Positions 9,272 to 17,488 of a stretch of DNA of 19,057 bases are shown here, one piece after another. The notes below the pieces were generated by a model. It was not told the origin of the DNA, ran no database searches, and was given only the letters and a program-made list of their open reading frames with translations. The DNA is from Globomyces pollinis-pini (taxonomy: Eukaryota; Chytridiomycota; Chytridiomycetes; Rhizophydiales; Globomycetaceae). A program made the translations under genes and the position numbers. Numbering within the stretch: the first letter of the stretch is position 1; the number at the start of each line of letters is the position of its first letter. Where the stretch lies: NCBI GenBank assembly GCA_025399215.1, contig MU621408.1, positions 1-19,057 on the forward strand, read 5' to 3'.

Positions 9272-10530
9272 ATGAATACAGAGTATGTTTCTGTTGAAGA
9301 ATGTTCTTTCACATTGGGAAAGAACAAATTTTACCAGGTTTAATATTGATCAGAGGATTTGGATGGACTATTATCATGAAAAGTAAATGACAACCAAAAG
9401 TGAAATATCCCTTTTCGCTGGAGTCGAATCCTTTATCTGGTTTGTCATTCGACTTTAGTAAAGTATTACACATTCCATGGATTTCCCCCAGTCAACGAAC
9501 ACTTGACAACTTGACAAAAATGTTATTTACCAACTTGTTAAAATAATAGAAATCTTTCCAATAATGAGCTAAAGGGATCAATACCACGAGTTGTTGGAAA
9601 ACTCATTAATGTGACTTACTTTAGATCTCTCAAAAGAAACCATCTCAGTGGTCCAATCCCATCTGAAATTGGAAATATGATCAAATTGACTTTTTTGTAT
9701 GAATTCAATTTTTTAATTACCAGAGATCTTAGTCAAAATGAATTATATGGTTCAATACTTCAGAACTTACAAAACTAATCAATTTGAATGAATTGTAATT
9801 TTCATATACATTTTATTGTAGATATCTTATGGGAAACAAACTTGATGGACAAATTTCATCTGAAATTGGAAAACTAGTCAATCTCACTAAATTGTACATA
9901 TATCACTCTTATTTTAAATATTAGAAGTGTTTACAATAACCAATGTAGTGGAATAATCCCATCTGAAATTGGGAATTTAACCAAATTGAAAATTTTGTAA
10001 GTTTCTTTACAAAGATCTCTTAGTCAAAACAATTTTAGTGGACCAATTCCTTTAGAAATTACAAACCCCACCAATTTGATTAAATTGTATGTATACAAGT
10101 TGTTTTATCATAGAGGTTTTTTTAATAACCAATTGAGTGGTCCAATCCCACCTACAATTGGAAAACTCATCAATTTTACTCTATTGTATGTGTATAGGTG
10201 TATTAATTATAGATCTATTAGCAGAAATGAACTCTGTGGTTCACACTTGACTAAATTGAAGTATTTGTATTTATTTTGAATGCTTCTGATCTTAGAGATC
10301 TTTATCATAATAAGCTCTTTGGTACCATTCCTATTGAGCTAACAAAACTCACCAATCTAAGTAGATTGTACAATTTTATTTATATCTAATGATAGATATA
10401 AAAACAAACTCATTGGACCGATTCCATCTGAAATTGGTCAATTAGTCTACCTGACAAGAATAGATGTCTATTGAATTCGAATCATAGAAATATTACAATA
10501 AAAATTCAATACCAACTTGACTATATTGTA
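9272..10530 (+). pseudogene. Decayed paralogue of the LRR-kinase (LRR part only)
   Basis: The segment repeats the structure of the upstream gene: the same N-terminal domain (FTLGK..., GFGWTIIM, then PWISPSQRTLDNLTK), followed by about ten LRR units separated by intron-like GT...AG segments at the same phase. It is broken. One base is lost near 9320 relative to the intact copy, TGA falls in the corrected frame at 9388, one base is lost near 9756 in the third repeat, the eighth repeat lacks about eight residues, and the last is a remnant. No kinase domain follows. One intron is reduced to three bases near 9622 and another to 18 nt (9997-10014). The repeat number exceeds that of the intact gene, so the two diverged by gain and loss of cassettes. 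Confidence 0.85.
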
Positions 10531-11027
10531 CACATGATGTCGAGACACGTCTCTCATAAATTGCTTTGCTGGTCATAATAAACCTTACTGAATCTTAAAA
10601 CAATGTCAAGTATTTGTGTTTTCAATAACAAACCATGCTTATTGCACACAAAGAGTGTTCCCAGTGCAGCCTCACTGGAAATCCAGCTGAAGTGAATTGG
10701 TTATGTAAAAAGATATTTGATACACTAATTGCCATTTAATCACTCATATAAAAATAAACAAAATCAATGAAAGGTATCGATAACTATGATGGCAACATAT
10801 GATTTATTGCAAGCGACAGAGCCCTTATGAGATAAGAGTGGAAGCGGTAGCAGATTCACTAAAAAGGTTAGCAATGTTTTGACAGCGACCCATGAGCAGA
10901 GGATGTTTAATTGTCAAAATCAAACACATTTTCTAGTTCAAAACACCATTAGGTATCACTAGCAAAAAGTGTAATATTTCAATCAACAAGACATCCAAAC
11001 CCGTTGAGTGCCCAAGAAAAATACGTA
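10531..11027. other. Intergenic spacer, nothing recognised
   Basis: About 500 bases between the LRR pseudogene and the RPS13 stop codon. I could not recognise kinase-domain remnants of the pseudogene or any RNA gene here. If RPS13 used a longer last intron, its terminal exon would begin at about 10960. Confidence 0.4.
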
Positions 11028-11481
11028 CTATTTCCAGTTAGGTGGGAGTTGACCGACGGTTTTGTAGTAACGAGCGATACGGTGAATACGGGATTCAATG
11101 AGAATCAATCTGAATTTTCCATCCATATCTTTTCGGTTGCGTTCCAAATGTTTACGGACTTGAACGGCTTTCTTGATCAATTGGTAAAGATCTTCAGGGA
11201 TTTCAGGAGCCATACCGTTTGACTTGAGGATACGCAAGACCTTGTTACCGGTGACAGCCTTGACTTGGGTGATACCTTGAGAATCTCTCAAGACGACACC
11301 AATTTGGGAAGGAGTAAGACCTTTCTTTGCCAACTTGCAAATTTGGTCAATGACGTCCTTTGGAGAAGTCTTCATCCAAGAAGGAGCGCTTCTGCGATAT
11401 GGCAGAGCAGAGGAGGAGATACCTTTACCCTAAAGAAATAAGCAATGAAATTGATTTTACAGGAGTGTGCATACGACCCAT
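11028..11481 (-). CDS. RPS13: 40S ribosomal protein S13 (uS15)
   Basis: uS15 binds 18S rRNA in the small ribosomal subunit. Two exons, 11461-11481 and 11028-11429, with a 31-nt intron (11430-11460) give 140 residues. The first exon encodes only MGRMHTP; the second continues [18 protein letters not shown]. Core motifs [43 protein letters not shown] and [19 protein letters not shown] are intact. The protein ends LPPNWK and TAG, about 11 residues before the usual eukaryotic end (WKYESSTASALVA in human). Splicing a possible 70-nt intron after the TA of that stop would give only a YDT tail, so the short form is more likely. It is transcribed divergently from LSM4 across a 168-base spacer with telobox-like motifs. 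Confidence 0.97.
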
Positions 11482-11649
11482 TTTGAGTAATTAAAAGTAA
11501 AGGAAAATGTTTATTTTTTTTTAATTTGAAATTGAAAATCACCGAGGTTCGTAACCCTAAGTAACCTAACCCTAGACCAACCCTAGTCTCCAAATTCTTG
11601 GATTCAAAACGAATTCAAACAAAAACAAAAAAACTATAATTGTATCTTC
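11482..11649. promoter_or_regulatory. RPS13/LSM4 divergent promoter with telobox motifs
   Basis: The 168 bases between the two start codons must drive both genes. They contain AACCCTAA (11553-11560), AACCTAACCCTAG (11563-11574, including AACCCTA at 11568) and CCAACCCTAG (11577-11586). Plant telo-boxes and Tbf1/Rap1-type sites in fungal ribosomal-protein promoters have the same AACCCTAA core. The cluster lies about 75-105 bases from the RPS13 ATG and 65-95 from the LSM4 ATG. Regulation is inferred. Confidence 0.7.
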
Positions 11650-12118
11650 ATGCTTCCTCTATCGTTACTCAACGCTGCTCTATCAAGTCCTGTATTGGTC
11701 GAATTAAAGAATGGTATTAAGAACTTTCATTCATCTTAGGTGAAACTTATGGTGGACATTTAGTCAGTTGTGATCCTTGGATGAATGTCAACTTAAAGGA
11801 AGTCATCTGTACTTCAAATGGTATTCTATTTAAAATTTAACTTCAGATGGTACCACTTTCACTAGAATACCCGAAATCTATATTAAAGGAAATACAATCA
11901 AATATTTGCGAGTTCCAGATCAAATTATTGATAAAGTAAAGGAAGATCAGGCTAAAGAACCTAAACCTTCCTTTGTTAAATCCAGGAATAATGATCGAAA
12001 TCAATCTGATAAAAATACTAGAGGTGGTCATCGGGGAGGACGTGGTGGTGATCGTGGTCGTGGTGGTGATCGTGGAGGACGTGGTGACAGAGGAAATTCA
12101 AACAGAGGAAGAAGGTGA
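11650..12118 (+). CDS. LSM4: U6 snRNA-associated Sm-like protein LSM4
   Basis: LSM4 is a subunit of the Lsm2-8 ring on U6 snRNA and of the cytoplasmic Lsm1-7 decapping ring. Exons 11650-11713, 11740-11820 and 11847-12118 give 138 residues; both introns are 26 nt. The Sm1 motif ([32 protein letters not shown]) and Sm2 motif ([15 protein letters not shown]) are complete and the N-terminus [10 protein letters not shown] fits the family. The C-terminus from about residue 110 is an RGG-rich tail ([20 protein letters not shown]), typical for LSM4 and linked to arginine methylation and P-body assembly. Stop TGA at 12118. Intron 1 splits the glycine of KNG, and the exon after it begins GT. Confidence 0.97.
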
Positions 12119-12392
12119 ACTTGATATTGAATATTACTTTAATACAACATGCAGTTTGGAATTTCTATTTTGTTCCCTTCCACTTTGAGTCCACAATCAA
12201 TTACGATCAGTATTTGTCAGAGTGATACCAGTTGATTTCAAATATCGTGATTAGATGCAAATGTAATGTGATAACTAAATAACACTACTTGGCAAACAAT
12301 CAACTAATGGTAATATGTGAATAATTTTCAGTATAAAGTCAACAAAACTTGAATATTTAATGATTGAAAACATTTATTGGCAAAAAAGGGCA

Positions 12393-13449
12393 TTATTTAG
12401 CTTTTGCGGAATTCTTTTTTAAATCTCCACCTTTAGCTGGAGCCTTTTTCTTGTATGCATTAAGATAAAAGTTGCAAAATAGGACCAAGAAGGAGAAGTT
12501 GACGATCATTGAAAAGTATAAATAATCCCAACCTTCACAATTCTTTACGGTACCATAATAAGCAAATGGTAATAAGACGATGAATGATAGTACAAATTGA
12601 ATGATTTGAGCTTTGGTGATGTATTTCTATTTTGTTAACTTTGAAAATATTCACCTTGTACCAAACGTTCCAGCCAAAACTACTTGCAGTATAATACCAG
12701 TACATTAATACATGAATACCAGTATTAAGCATAAGTCCAAAACTATATTTTAATAAGATTTCAATAAAAATTACATTGAAACGGTAATTTTAGATTCAAT
12801 CCAAGTCCATACCATCAACATGACAATAGCATGATGGTACCAGTGAAGAAAAATCACATTTTTCTACAAAAGTCAATTGTGGTATAATTTACCTTTTTAA
12901 GGACAAGAATTACAGTATCCAAAAGTTCAGGGAATTTACTCAAGTAATAAATGTAAAGAGCCCAAGGCATCATACCGACACTAGTGTCAGCATGAATACT
13001 ACAAAAGATATCGGAAGGATCATTATGCTATAAAATGTGAATTACAACAAATTATACCAAACGAATAGTTTCGTAAATGGCAATTCCACCAGCAATGAAC
13101 ATTCCAAGCGAGCCAAAACATAAAAATAGATTATGAATAGCGGTTATATATAAAAGTTTCATTGGTTCACGATTACGCATGATAAACTAGAATGAATTAT
13201 TAATATGGATACCTTTAAAGATAAGATAGTAGTAAAGTAAATAGCCCAAGTCCAAACGATGATACCTAGATCTGACATAGGAGTGACCCCTACAGTCCAT
13301 TTAAAAGAATAAGGATTCCATAATTGAGACCAATCCCAACGATTTGTATCAAAATTTAAAGAAAAGATAGATTTTCCCACGGGAGCCAATAAATGACTAG
13401 TTTTAAAATTATTCCAATCCATTAATAAATTTTCAATAATAACGTCCAT
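12393..13449 (-). CDS. ELO-family very-long-chain fatty acid elongase
   Basis: ELO proteins are ER membrane 3-ketoacyl-CoA synthases that condense malonyl-CoA with acyl-CoA. Six exons, 13213-13449, 13058-13186, 12893-13027, 12775-12863, 12655-12742 and 12393-12626, give 303 residues; introns are 26, 30, 29, 32 and 28 nt. The catalytic histidine box HWYHH is at residues 174-178, at the start of exon 4, preceded by KFPELLDTVILVLKKK. NTGIHVLMYWYYT, a conserved region downstream of the box, follows. About seven membrane segments are evident. The C-terminus KKKAPAKGGDLKKNSAKAK is lysine-rich. The protein resembles the fungal/animal PUFA or C16-18 elongase group, but substrate cannot be read from sequence. 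It is divergent from the RlmN-like gene and convergent with LSM4. Confidence 0.95.
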
Positions 13450-13963
13450 TCTAATTATTTTTTAAAAAAAAATTACTTTTTTAAAAAAACGTTTCAAATG
13501 TCTCTTAGTTTTTATGGTCAAGCGGAGAATCATTCAAGATCCGCAAGCGGAGCGGAATTCCGTCTGAAAAGTATTCTCAATGAGATGGTATCCAATACAT
13601 AAAAAGAATATGAATTGTTTGTAGTTGAATGTGTATTGTTTTTAGTTGATTGAGTTTGAAACTTGAAGCGGTTAAATAATTGATTACACGGTACTAGTTA
13701 ATTGGACCAGTATCATTCACTAATACTTTAGTTAGTCTAAACTGTCATTCACTAATATTTTATCCTATATCCAATGTTAATGTATGATAAGATATGATCT
13801 AACCTTATCACTTCTTGGTTACAAGCATCAAATAAATTATTACACAACTAACTTGCTTATCACATTCATGATATAAATTTATACATAACTAACTTGCTTA
13901 TTGACCAGCTAGTTAGTCATGGGAACTTCAATTCATTAAGTAGTTTATTTTTTTTTAACTCAA
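13450..13963. promoter_or_regulatory. ELO/RlmN divergent intergenic region
   Basis: These 514 bases lie between two divergent start codons. A GC-rich island at 13520-13563 stands out from AT-rich surroundings. It contains AAGCGGA twice, the hairpin TCCGC-AA-GCGGA (13540-13551) and the palindrome CGGAATTCCG (13553-13562). Further on, TCATTCACTAATAYTTTA occurs twice 32 bases apart (13713 and 13745), and an AACTAACTTGCTTAT unit occurs twice 41 bases apart. Regulatory use is a guess. Confidence 0.45.
13844..13901. repeat. Two direct copies of a 17-nt unit, 41-base period
   Basis: ACAACTAACTTGCTTAT (13844-13860) recurs as ATAACTAACTTGCTTAT (13885-13901). The preceding bases (ATAAATTATTACAC and ATAAATTTATACAT) are also similar, so a unit of about 41 bases was duplicated. 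It lies 65-120 bases before the RlmN-like start codon. Confidence 0.6.
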
Positions 13964-15518
13964 ATGAATAGACATTCCAATCATTTACGACGGTTCAATT
14001 CAACTGTAACCAACAATAATTCACCTATAAAACTGAATGAAACAATATCAAAAGAAAAGATAAATATCCTTGGTTTAACTGGAGAAGAAATTTCAAATCA
14101 ATTCGAAGTATTAGGTTTGTTGAACCAATTTCCAAAATATACCATCAACCAATTACAAAAGTAACCATGAACGAATCATTAACGATTATAGTGGTTTATA
14201 TATTAACGGATACACTGATTTTAATCAGTTCACTTCCTTAAAATTATCTCATCGACAATTATTGAATGAATGCTTTATAATAGATTATGGAATACCAAAA
14301 GTATTTCTACATTTCATTGACTTGTAGTCTTCACTAATATCAACGGATGGAACACGAAAATGGTTATTGAACTTTGGTGGACGTAACGATATCGAATCGG
14401 TGTACATTCCACAAGTGAATCAATTAGCAGCCAACAATGCAGGACATATTGGCAGTTTATGTGTATCTTCCCAAGTAGGTTGTTCATTAGCTTGTAAATT
14501 CTGTCATACGGGAACGTAACTTTATACTTTTAATTGAAATCTAGTCAGAAATTTCAAAAGAATTTAAATTCGAGTGAAATTGTTGCACAGATTCTATTTG
14601 GAATGAGACAAGTCGGTGATTTACCAAAACCAATACATCAACGTAGAGCATTGACAAACGTTGTTTTTATGGGTCAAGGTAAACTTCTAAACAGATTAAT
14701 TGTATCACGATTTCATTTTGATTTAACCCAATCACCATTTTAAATGATTCACAAAGTAACATTCAACTAGGTGAACCACTCTACAATTTCAAAAATGTAT
14801 CAAAAGCCATCAAGTTTATCAATACACAGTACAATTGGTCACCTTGGAGAACAACAATTTCCACTTCAGGACTCGTACCATTAATGGGAAAAATTGGCAG
14901 TGAGTTGGTAAAAAGATTTCATTGGTAATCACACTTATAGAGTGCTAGTTTAGCAGTGTCACTTCATGCCGTTACAAATGAACTTCGTGATTCTATTGTA
15001 CCAATCAATAAACAATATCCTATTGAGGAATTGATGAAAGGATGTCAAAACTATTTAGAAGCTATTCAATCAAAACCATCACAACAACGTCGAATTACTT
15101 TTGAGTAATTGAAATCAATCTTTTCTAACAATTAGGTATCAACAGAATTACTAACGATAGGTAAATGATAATCAAAAACTGATACATAGATATGTGATGT
15201 TGGAAGGTGTCAACGATTCGTTGTTGGAAGCAAAAGAACTTGTAAGATTAATGCGACATTATAAAATTCCTGCTCATTTTAATCTAATTCCTTTCAATAC
15301 ATGGCCAGGTACAATTTACAAATCAACTTGTCTATCTCAAATCAAGGTTTTGAATTATAAATCATTTTAATTTTATATTTTAGAAATTTCAAAATGTTAT
15401 TAAACAATCAGAATTTCCATGTCATATTCGTGTTTCTAGAGGTCTTGATATTATGGCTGCATGTGGACAATTGAAGAGTCTAAATGACTCTAAAACGAGT
15501 TTTACTGCTCATCAATGA
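13964..15518 (+). CDS. rlmN: RlmN-like radical-SAM rRNA methyltransferase
   Basis: RlmN methylates C2 of adenine in 23S rRNA (A2503 in E. coli) and certain tRNAs using a [4Fe-4S] cluster and SAM. Eight exons, 13964-14160, 14192-14300, 14328-14515, 14545-14678, 14771-14907, 14941-15104, 15190-15346 and 15384-15518, give 406 residues. The radical-SAM motif CSLACKFC supplies C154, C158 and C161. C147 in [10 protein letters not shown] and C389 in AACGQL match the two essential non-cluster cysteines of E. coli RlmN (C118, C355). [27 protein letters not shown] and FNLIPFN are also family motifs. The N-terminus [19 protein letters not shown] is basic and hydroxylated, like a mitochondrial presequence, so mitochondrial large-subunit rRNA is the likely substrate. 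Introns are 31, 27, 29, 92, 33, 85 and 37 nt; the two long ones are unusual and listed separately. Confidence 0.95.
14679..14770 (+). other. 92-nt outlier intron in the RlmN-like gene
   Basis: The conserved GQGEP motif is split by 92 bases beginning GTAAAC and ending CAACTAG, about three times the usual length here. Removing it restores G|GT GAA CCA. It contains internal AG sites and a second GTAACATTCAACTAG at its 3' end, but I could not divide it cleanly into stacked units. No box C/D or H/ACA snoRNA pattern was evident. Confidence 0.8.
15105..15189 (+). other. Compound intron of three stacked mini-introns
   Basis: Between TTT GA and A TAT GTG (the conserved TFEYV) lie 85 bases that divide exactly into three abutting GT...AG units: 15105-15135 (31 nt), 15136-15160 (25 nt) and 15161-15189 (29 nt). 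Each has the length of a single intron in this genome and a branch-like CTAAC, CTAAC or CTGAT near its 3' end. Removing only the first, or the first two, leaves an in-frame stop at once. All three must be removed to continue the protein. Confidence 0.85.
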
Positions 15519-15655
15519 TCTTTTCTATTTAATTATACAATCCATCTACCTACACAATAATTTACATTCAAGCTCCAATTTTTTTAAATAAAGAATCCAG
15601 AATCGAATTTGGATACTTGACTTTGATTTTTTGGCCTTTGAAATTCTTTCCAAAA

Positions 15656-16051
15656 ATGAAAACCATTTTCTTTATGTTACTGATGAGTTTACAATGCAAA
15701 TTCATAATCGATGAATCCAAACTAAGAGATTTAATATCATCAATCAATGAACCAATTCAACATTCAAAAATCAATGTTTATTCAAATAGTATTGAAATTA
15801 TAAATGATCAAGATACGAAATGGATTAGAGTTGGTTCTACATTACAACAGTTGATTGATGTTGTTGGTAAACCTGATCAAGTAATGGGTGATGCAAGTAT
15901 CATGCCTGGACCAATGATCCCTTGGTCTTTACCTGTTTCTCAACCAAATGGGGAGTTACAATTAAAGTACACTCTAGGTATGGATAATACTATTTTGGTA
16001 ACGGTTGATATGAAAACAATGAAGATCACTCGTATTCAAAAAGGTCTGTAA
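15656..16051 (+). CDS. Small predicted secreted protein
   Basis: A single-exon gene of 131 residues from the ATG at 15656; the frame is open 13 codons further up to a TTG. The N-terminus MKTIFFMLLMSLQC is a classic short signal peptide or lipoprotein-like leader. The body contains VGSTLQQLIDVVGKPDQVMGD, then W...LQLKYTLGMDNTILVTVD and a final ITRIQKGL. The pattern G.t...l...lG.Pd followed by beta strands is reminiscent of the BamE/SmpA-like fold, but the match is loose. It follows the RlmN-like gene on the same strand at 137 bases. Stop TAA. Function not known. Confidence 0.6.
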   Translation: MKTIFFMLLMSLQCKFIIDESKLRDLISSINEPIQHSKINVYSNSIEIINDQDTKWIRVGSTLQQLIDVVGKPDQVMGDASIMPGPMIPWSLPVSQPNGELQLKYTLGMDNTILVTVDMKTMKITRIQKGL

Positions 16052-16157
16052 ACAATGATATTCATTAACCATGACTTTTTATTAACAATCAAACAACGAG
16101 ATTAACGAATCACTATTCTACTACAATAGCTTAAACAATAAACAAAGAATGTAAAAA

Positions 16158-16475
16158 TCAATATGTCCGAGCACGATTTAAAGTAGGAGGATCTGAATCC
16201 AACAAATAAGTATATTCTTCCTGTATATCCCATCGAGGACAAAATTCATCAATGGGTTCAATAATTGAAATCATATCCATTCCATCAACATTTTTTGAAT
16301 TGGGAATCTCTTCAAGTATCATTGTTTTCCATTCTGGTTCTTTGGGTATTATTGGTTTATGAACATTTTTAAATTCTTTACGTAAAAATTTATATAATGA
16401 TAATCTTTTAGTTTGATTTTGTAAATTTGATTTTGAATCTGGTAAGGATTGAATTGATTCATTGGAATTCGTCAT
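16158..16475 (-). CDS. Hypothetical protein, 105 residues
   Basis: An open frame from the ATG at 16475 to 16158. It begins with a Ser/Asn/Gln-rich, probably disordered segment (MTNSNESIQSLPDSKS). A basic helix (KRLSLYKFLRKEFKNVHKP), an acidic part with EPEWKTMILEEIP, and an end rich in acidic and aromatic residues (CPRWDIQEEYTYLLDSDPP) follow. There is no signal peptide or membrane span. It is convergent with the secreted-protein gene, 106 bases apart. I do not recognise it. Composition and clear segmentation favour a real gene, but it could have further exons. Confidence 0.5.
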   Translation of the reverse strand: MTNSNESIQSLPDSKSNLQNQTKRLSLYKFLRKEFKNVHKPIIPKEPEWKTMILEEIPNSKNVDGMDMISIIEPIDEFCPRWDIQEEYTYLLDSDPPTLNRARTY

Positions 16476-16555
16476 GATGTGAATCAATCAACAATCTTGA
16501 ACGTTTTTAATATCAGTATTGGTTTTTTATTTAGATCCTAAAATCATGTGGGTTT

Positions 16556-16830
16556 TTATATGAAGGAAAGGTCCCTTAATTGGGATCGTGGGACCCTTAC
16601 CTTTTTTGAGGGTATCAGACAAAAAAGATACTTACAGTCATCCTTGTGTTATCAATATTGGATACACGATGAAAAAAATTATTATGATTCATTGGATCAG
16701 TTCTAATGATCATACTTAAAGATTCGGTTTGTAAATCGAGAAACAATTGAGATCCCGTTACATTCACTTGGATCGGTAGTGTTGACATCATTGACAATCC
16801 TCCATAAAAAAGTAAGACAATGTAGTACAT
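16556..16830 (-). CDS. Small predicted secreted or membrane-anchored protein
   Basis: The first in-frame ATG (16830) opens with MYYIVLLFYGGLSMMSTLP, a likely signal peptide or anchor, followed by a polar beta-rich segment (QVNVTGSQLFLDLQTESLSM). Unspliced it stops at 16615 (71 residues). A strong GTAAGTATC donor at 16635 and an acceptor at 16601 would define a 35-nt intron and extend the protein to a TAA at 16556 (79 residues, ending SQLRDLSFI). I prefer the spliced form because the donor is strong and of the local type, but neither is certain. A GGTCCC/GGGACC hairpin lies within the putative second exon. No family recognised. Confidence 0.4.
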
Positions 16831-16916
16831 GGCTGTAACAAGTTCTCCATCCAATCACTCGTGTGTGAAGAGATCAGTGGGTGATATCATAACTTTATTT
16901 CAATGAAGCTTTTGAT

Positions 16917-17470
16917 ATATTCACTAACCAGCGGTGTCAAAGATACAACTTGAGTTAAGATTGCAGACTTTTCTGTAATTGATATAATATTCTCACTAAT
17001 TATTGGTTTCTATGTAAATACAAACAGGATTGAGCTTTCCAGCCAATTAAATGAGGAGTAGACAACTGAGAATATTTCTGAGATGTTCCATCTATCTCGA
17101 GGTGACAGTCAAAGTCCATTGGCTGTACCAGAACCAACAATATTCCAATTAGTTATGCCTCGAATAAACTTGATTTCATTTGTTCAAAGCTTGCAACGAG
17201 TTCCAATATTCGTTCTTGTCCTCTCGTCCTACCTCGCTTAATTTCGGATTCTCTGTGGGTCTTGGAATGGTTGAATCCGGACATGCTGCAAGGGCATAGA
17301 TTCCTTAATCTTCTTCAAATGTACTATTAAACTGGTTGATATTCAGTGATAGTAAGTAATTATAATCCTTACTTGAATAACATCTAGATGTTAGGGTTAG
17401 GGTAATGCATGGCAACGACTAACATGCGTTTTCCCGACACCTTGAGTACTCATTAAAGGTTGTCAGAAAC
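16917..17470 (-). pseudogene. Degraded second Crinkler-type NTPase copy
   Basis: Bases 16917-17097 match 18608-18782, the sensor region of the downstream Crinkler-type gene, at about 80% by eye, but with small deletions and an in-frame TAA where the parent reads through. Upstream on the same strand, near 17425-17455, a short frame reads STQGVGKTHVSR, a Walker A P-loop. The distance from Walker A to the sensor match fits the family. The stretch between them is poorly alignable: ILLVLVQ sits where the parent has its Walker B FLLDEIQ, so the acidic residues are gone. I interpret the whole as one decayed paralogue, transcribed towards lower coordinates. A TTAGGG array interrupts it at 17391. Confidence 0.75.
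17391..17402 (+). repeat. Interstitial telomere-like repeat (2 units)
   Basis: TTAGGGTTAGGG, two perfect units, lying inside the degraded Crinkler copy just downstream of its Walker A remnant. It may mark an insertion or repaired break that helped inactivate that copy. Confidence 0.8.
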
Positions 17471-17488
17471 GCATTTATCATTGGCAAT

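Noticed and set aside
11973..12188. Alternative open frame across the LSM4 C-terminal region
   Set aside because: It is a shifted reading of the repetitive GGT/CGT-rich RGG tail of LSM4; the frame continuing the Sm domain is the real one.
14679..14770. Intronic snoRNA in the 92-nt intron
   Set aside because: No convincing box C/D pair or H/ACA motif could be found.
3583..15518. Ciliate-type genetic code, prompted by very short introns
   Set aside because: TAA, TAG and TGA each terminate conserved proteins at the expected end (COX20 and ELO, SF3A3, LSM4 and RlmN), so no stop codon is reassigned.
16158..16475. LYR-motif mitochondrial assembly factor
   Set aside because: The LSLYKFLRKEF segment only loosely resembles the LYR signature and lies after a disordered leader; the rest shows no family features.
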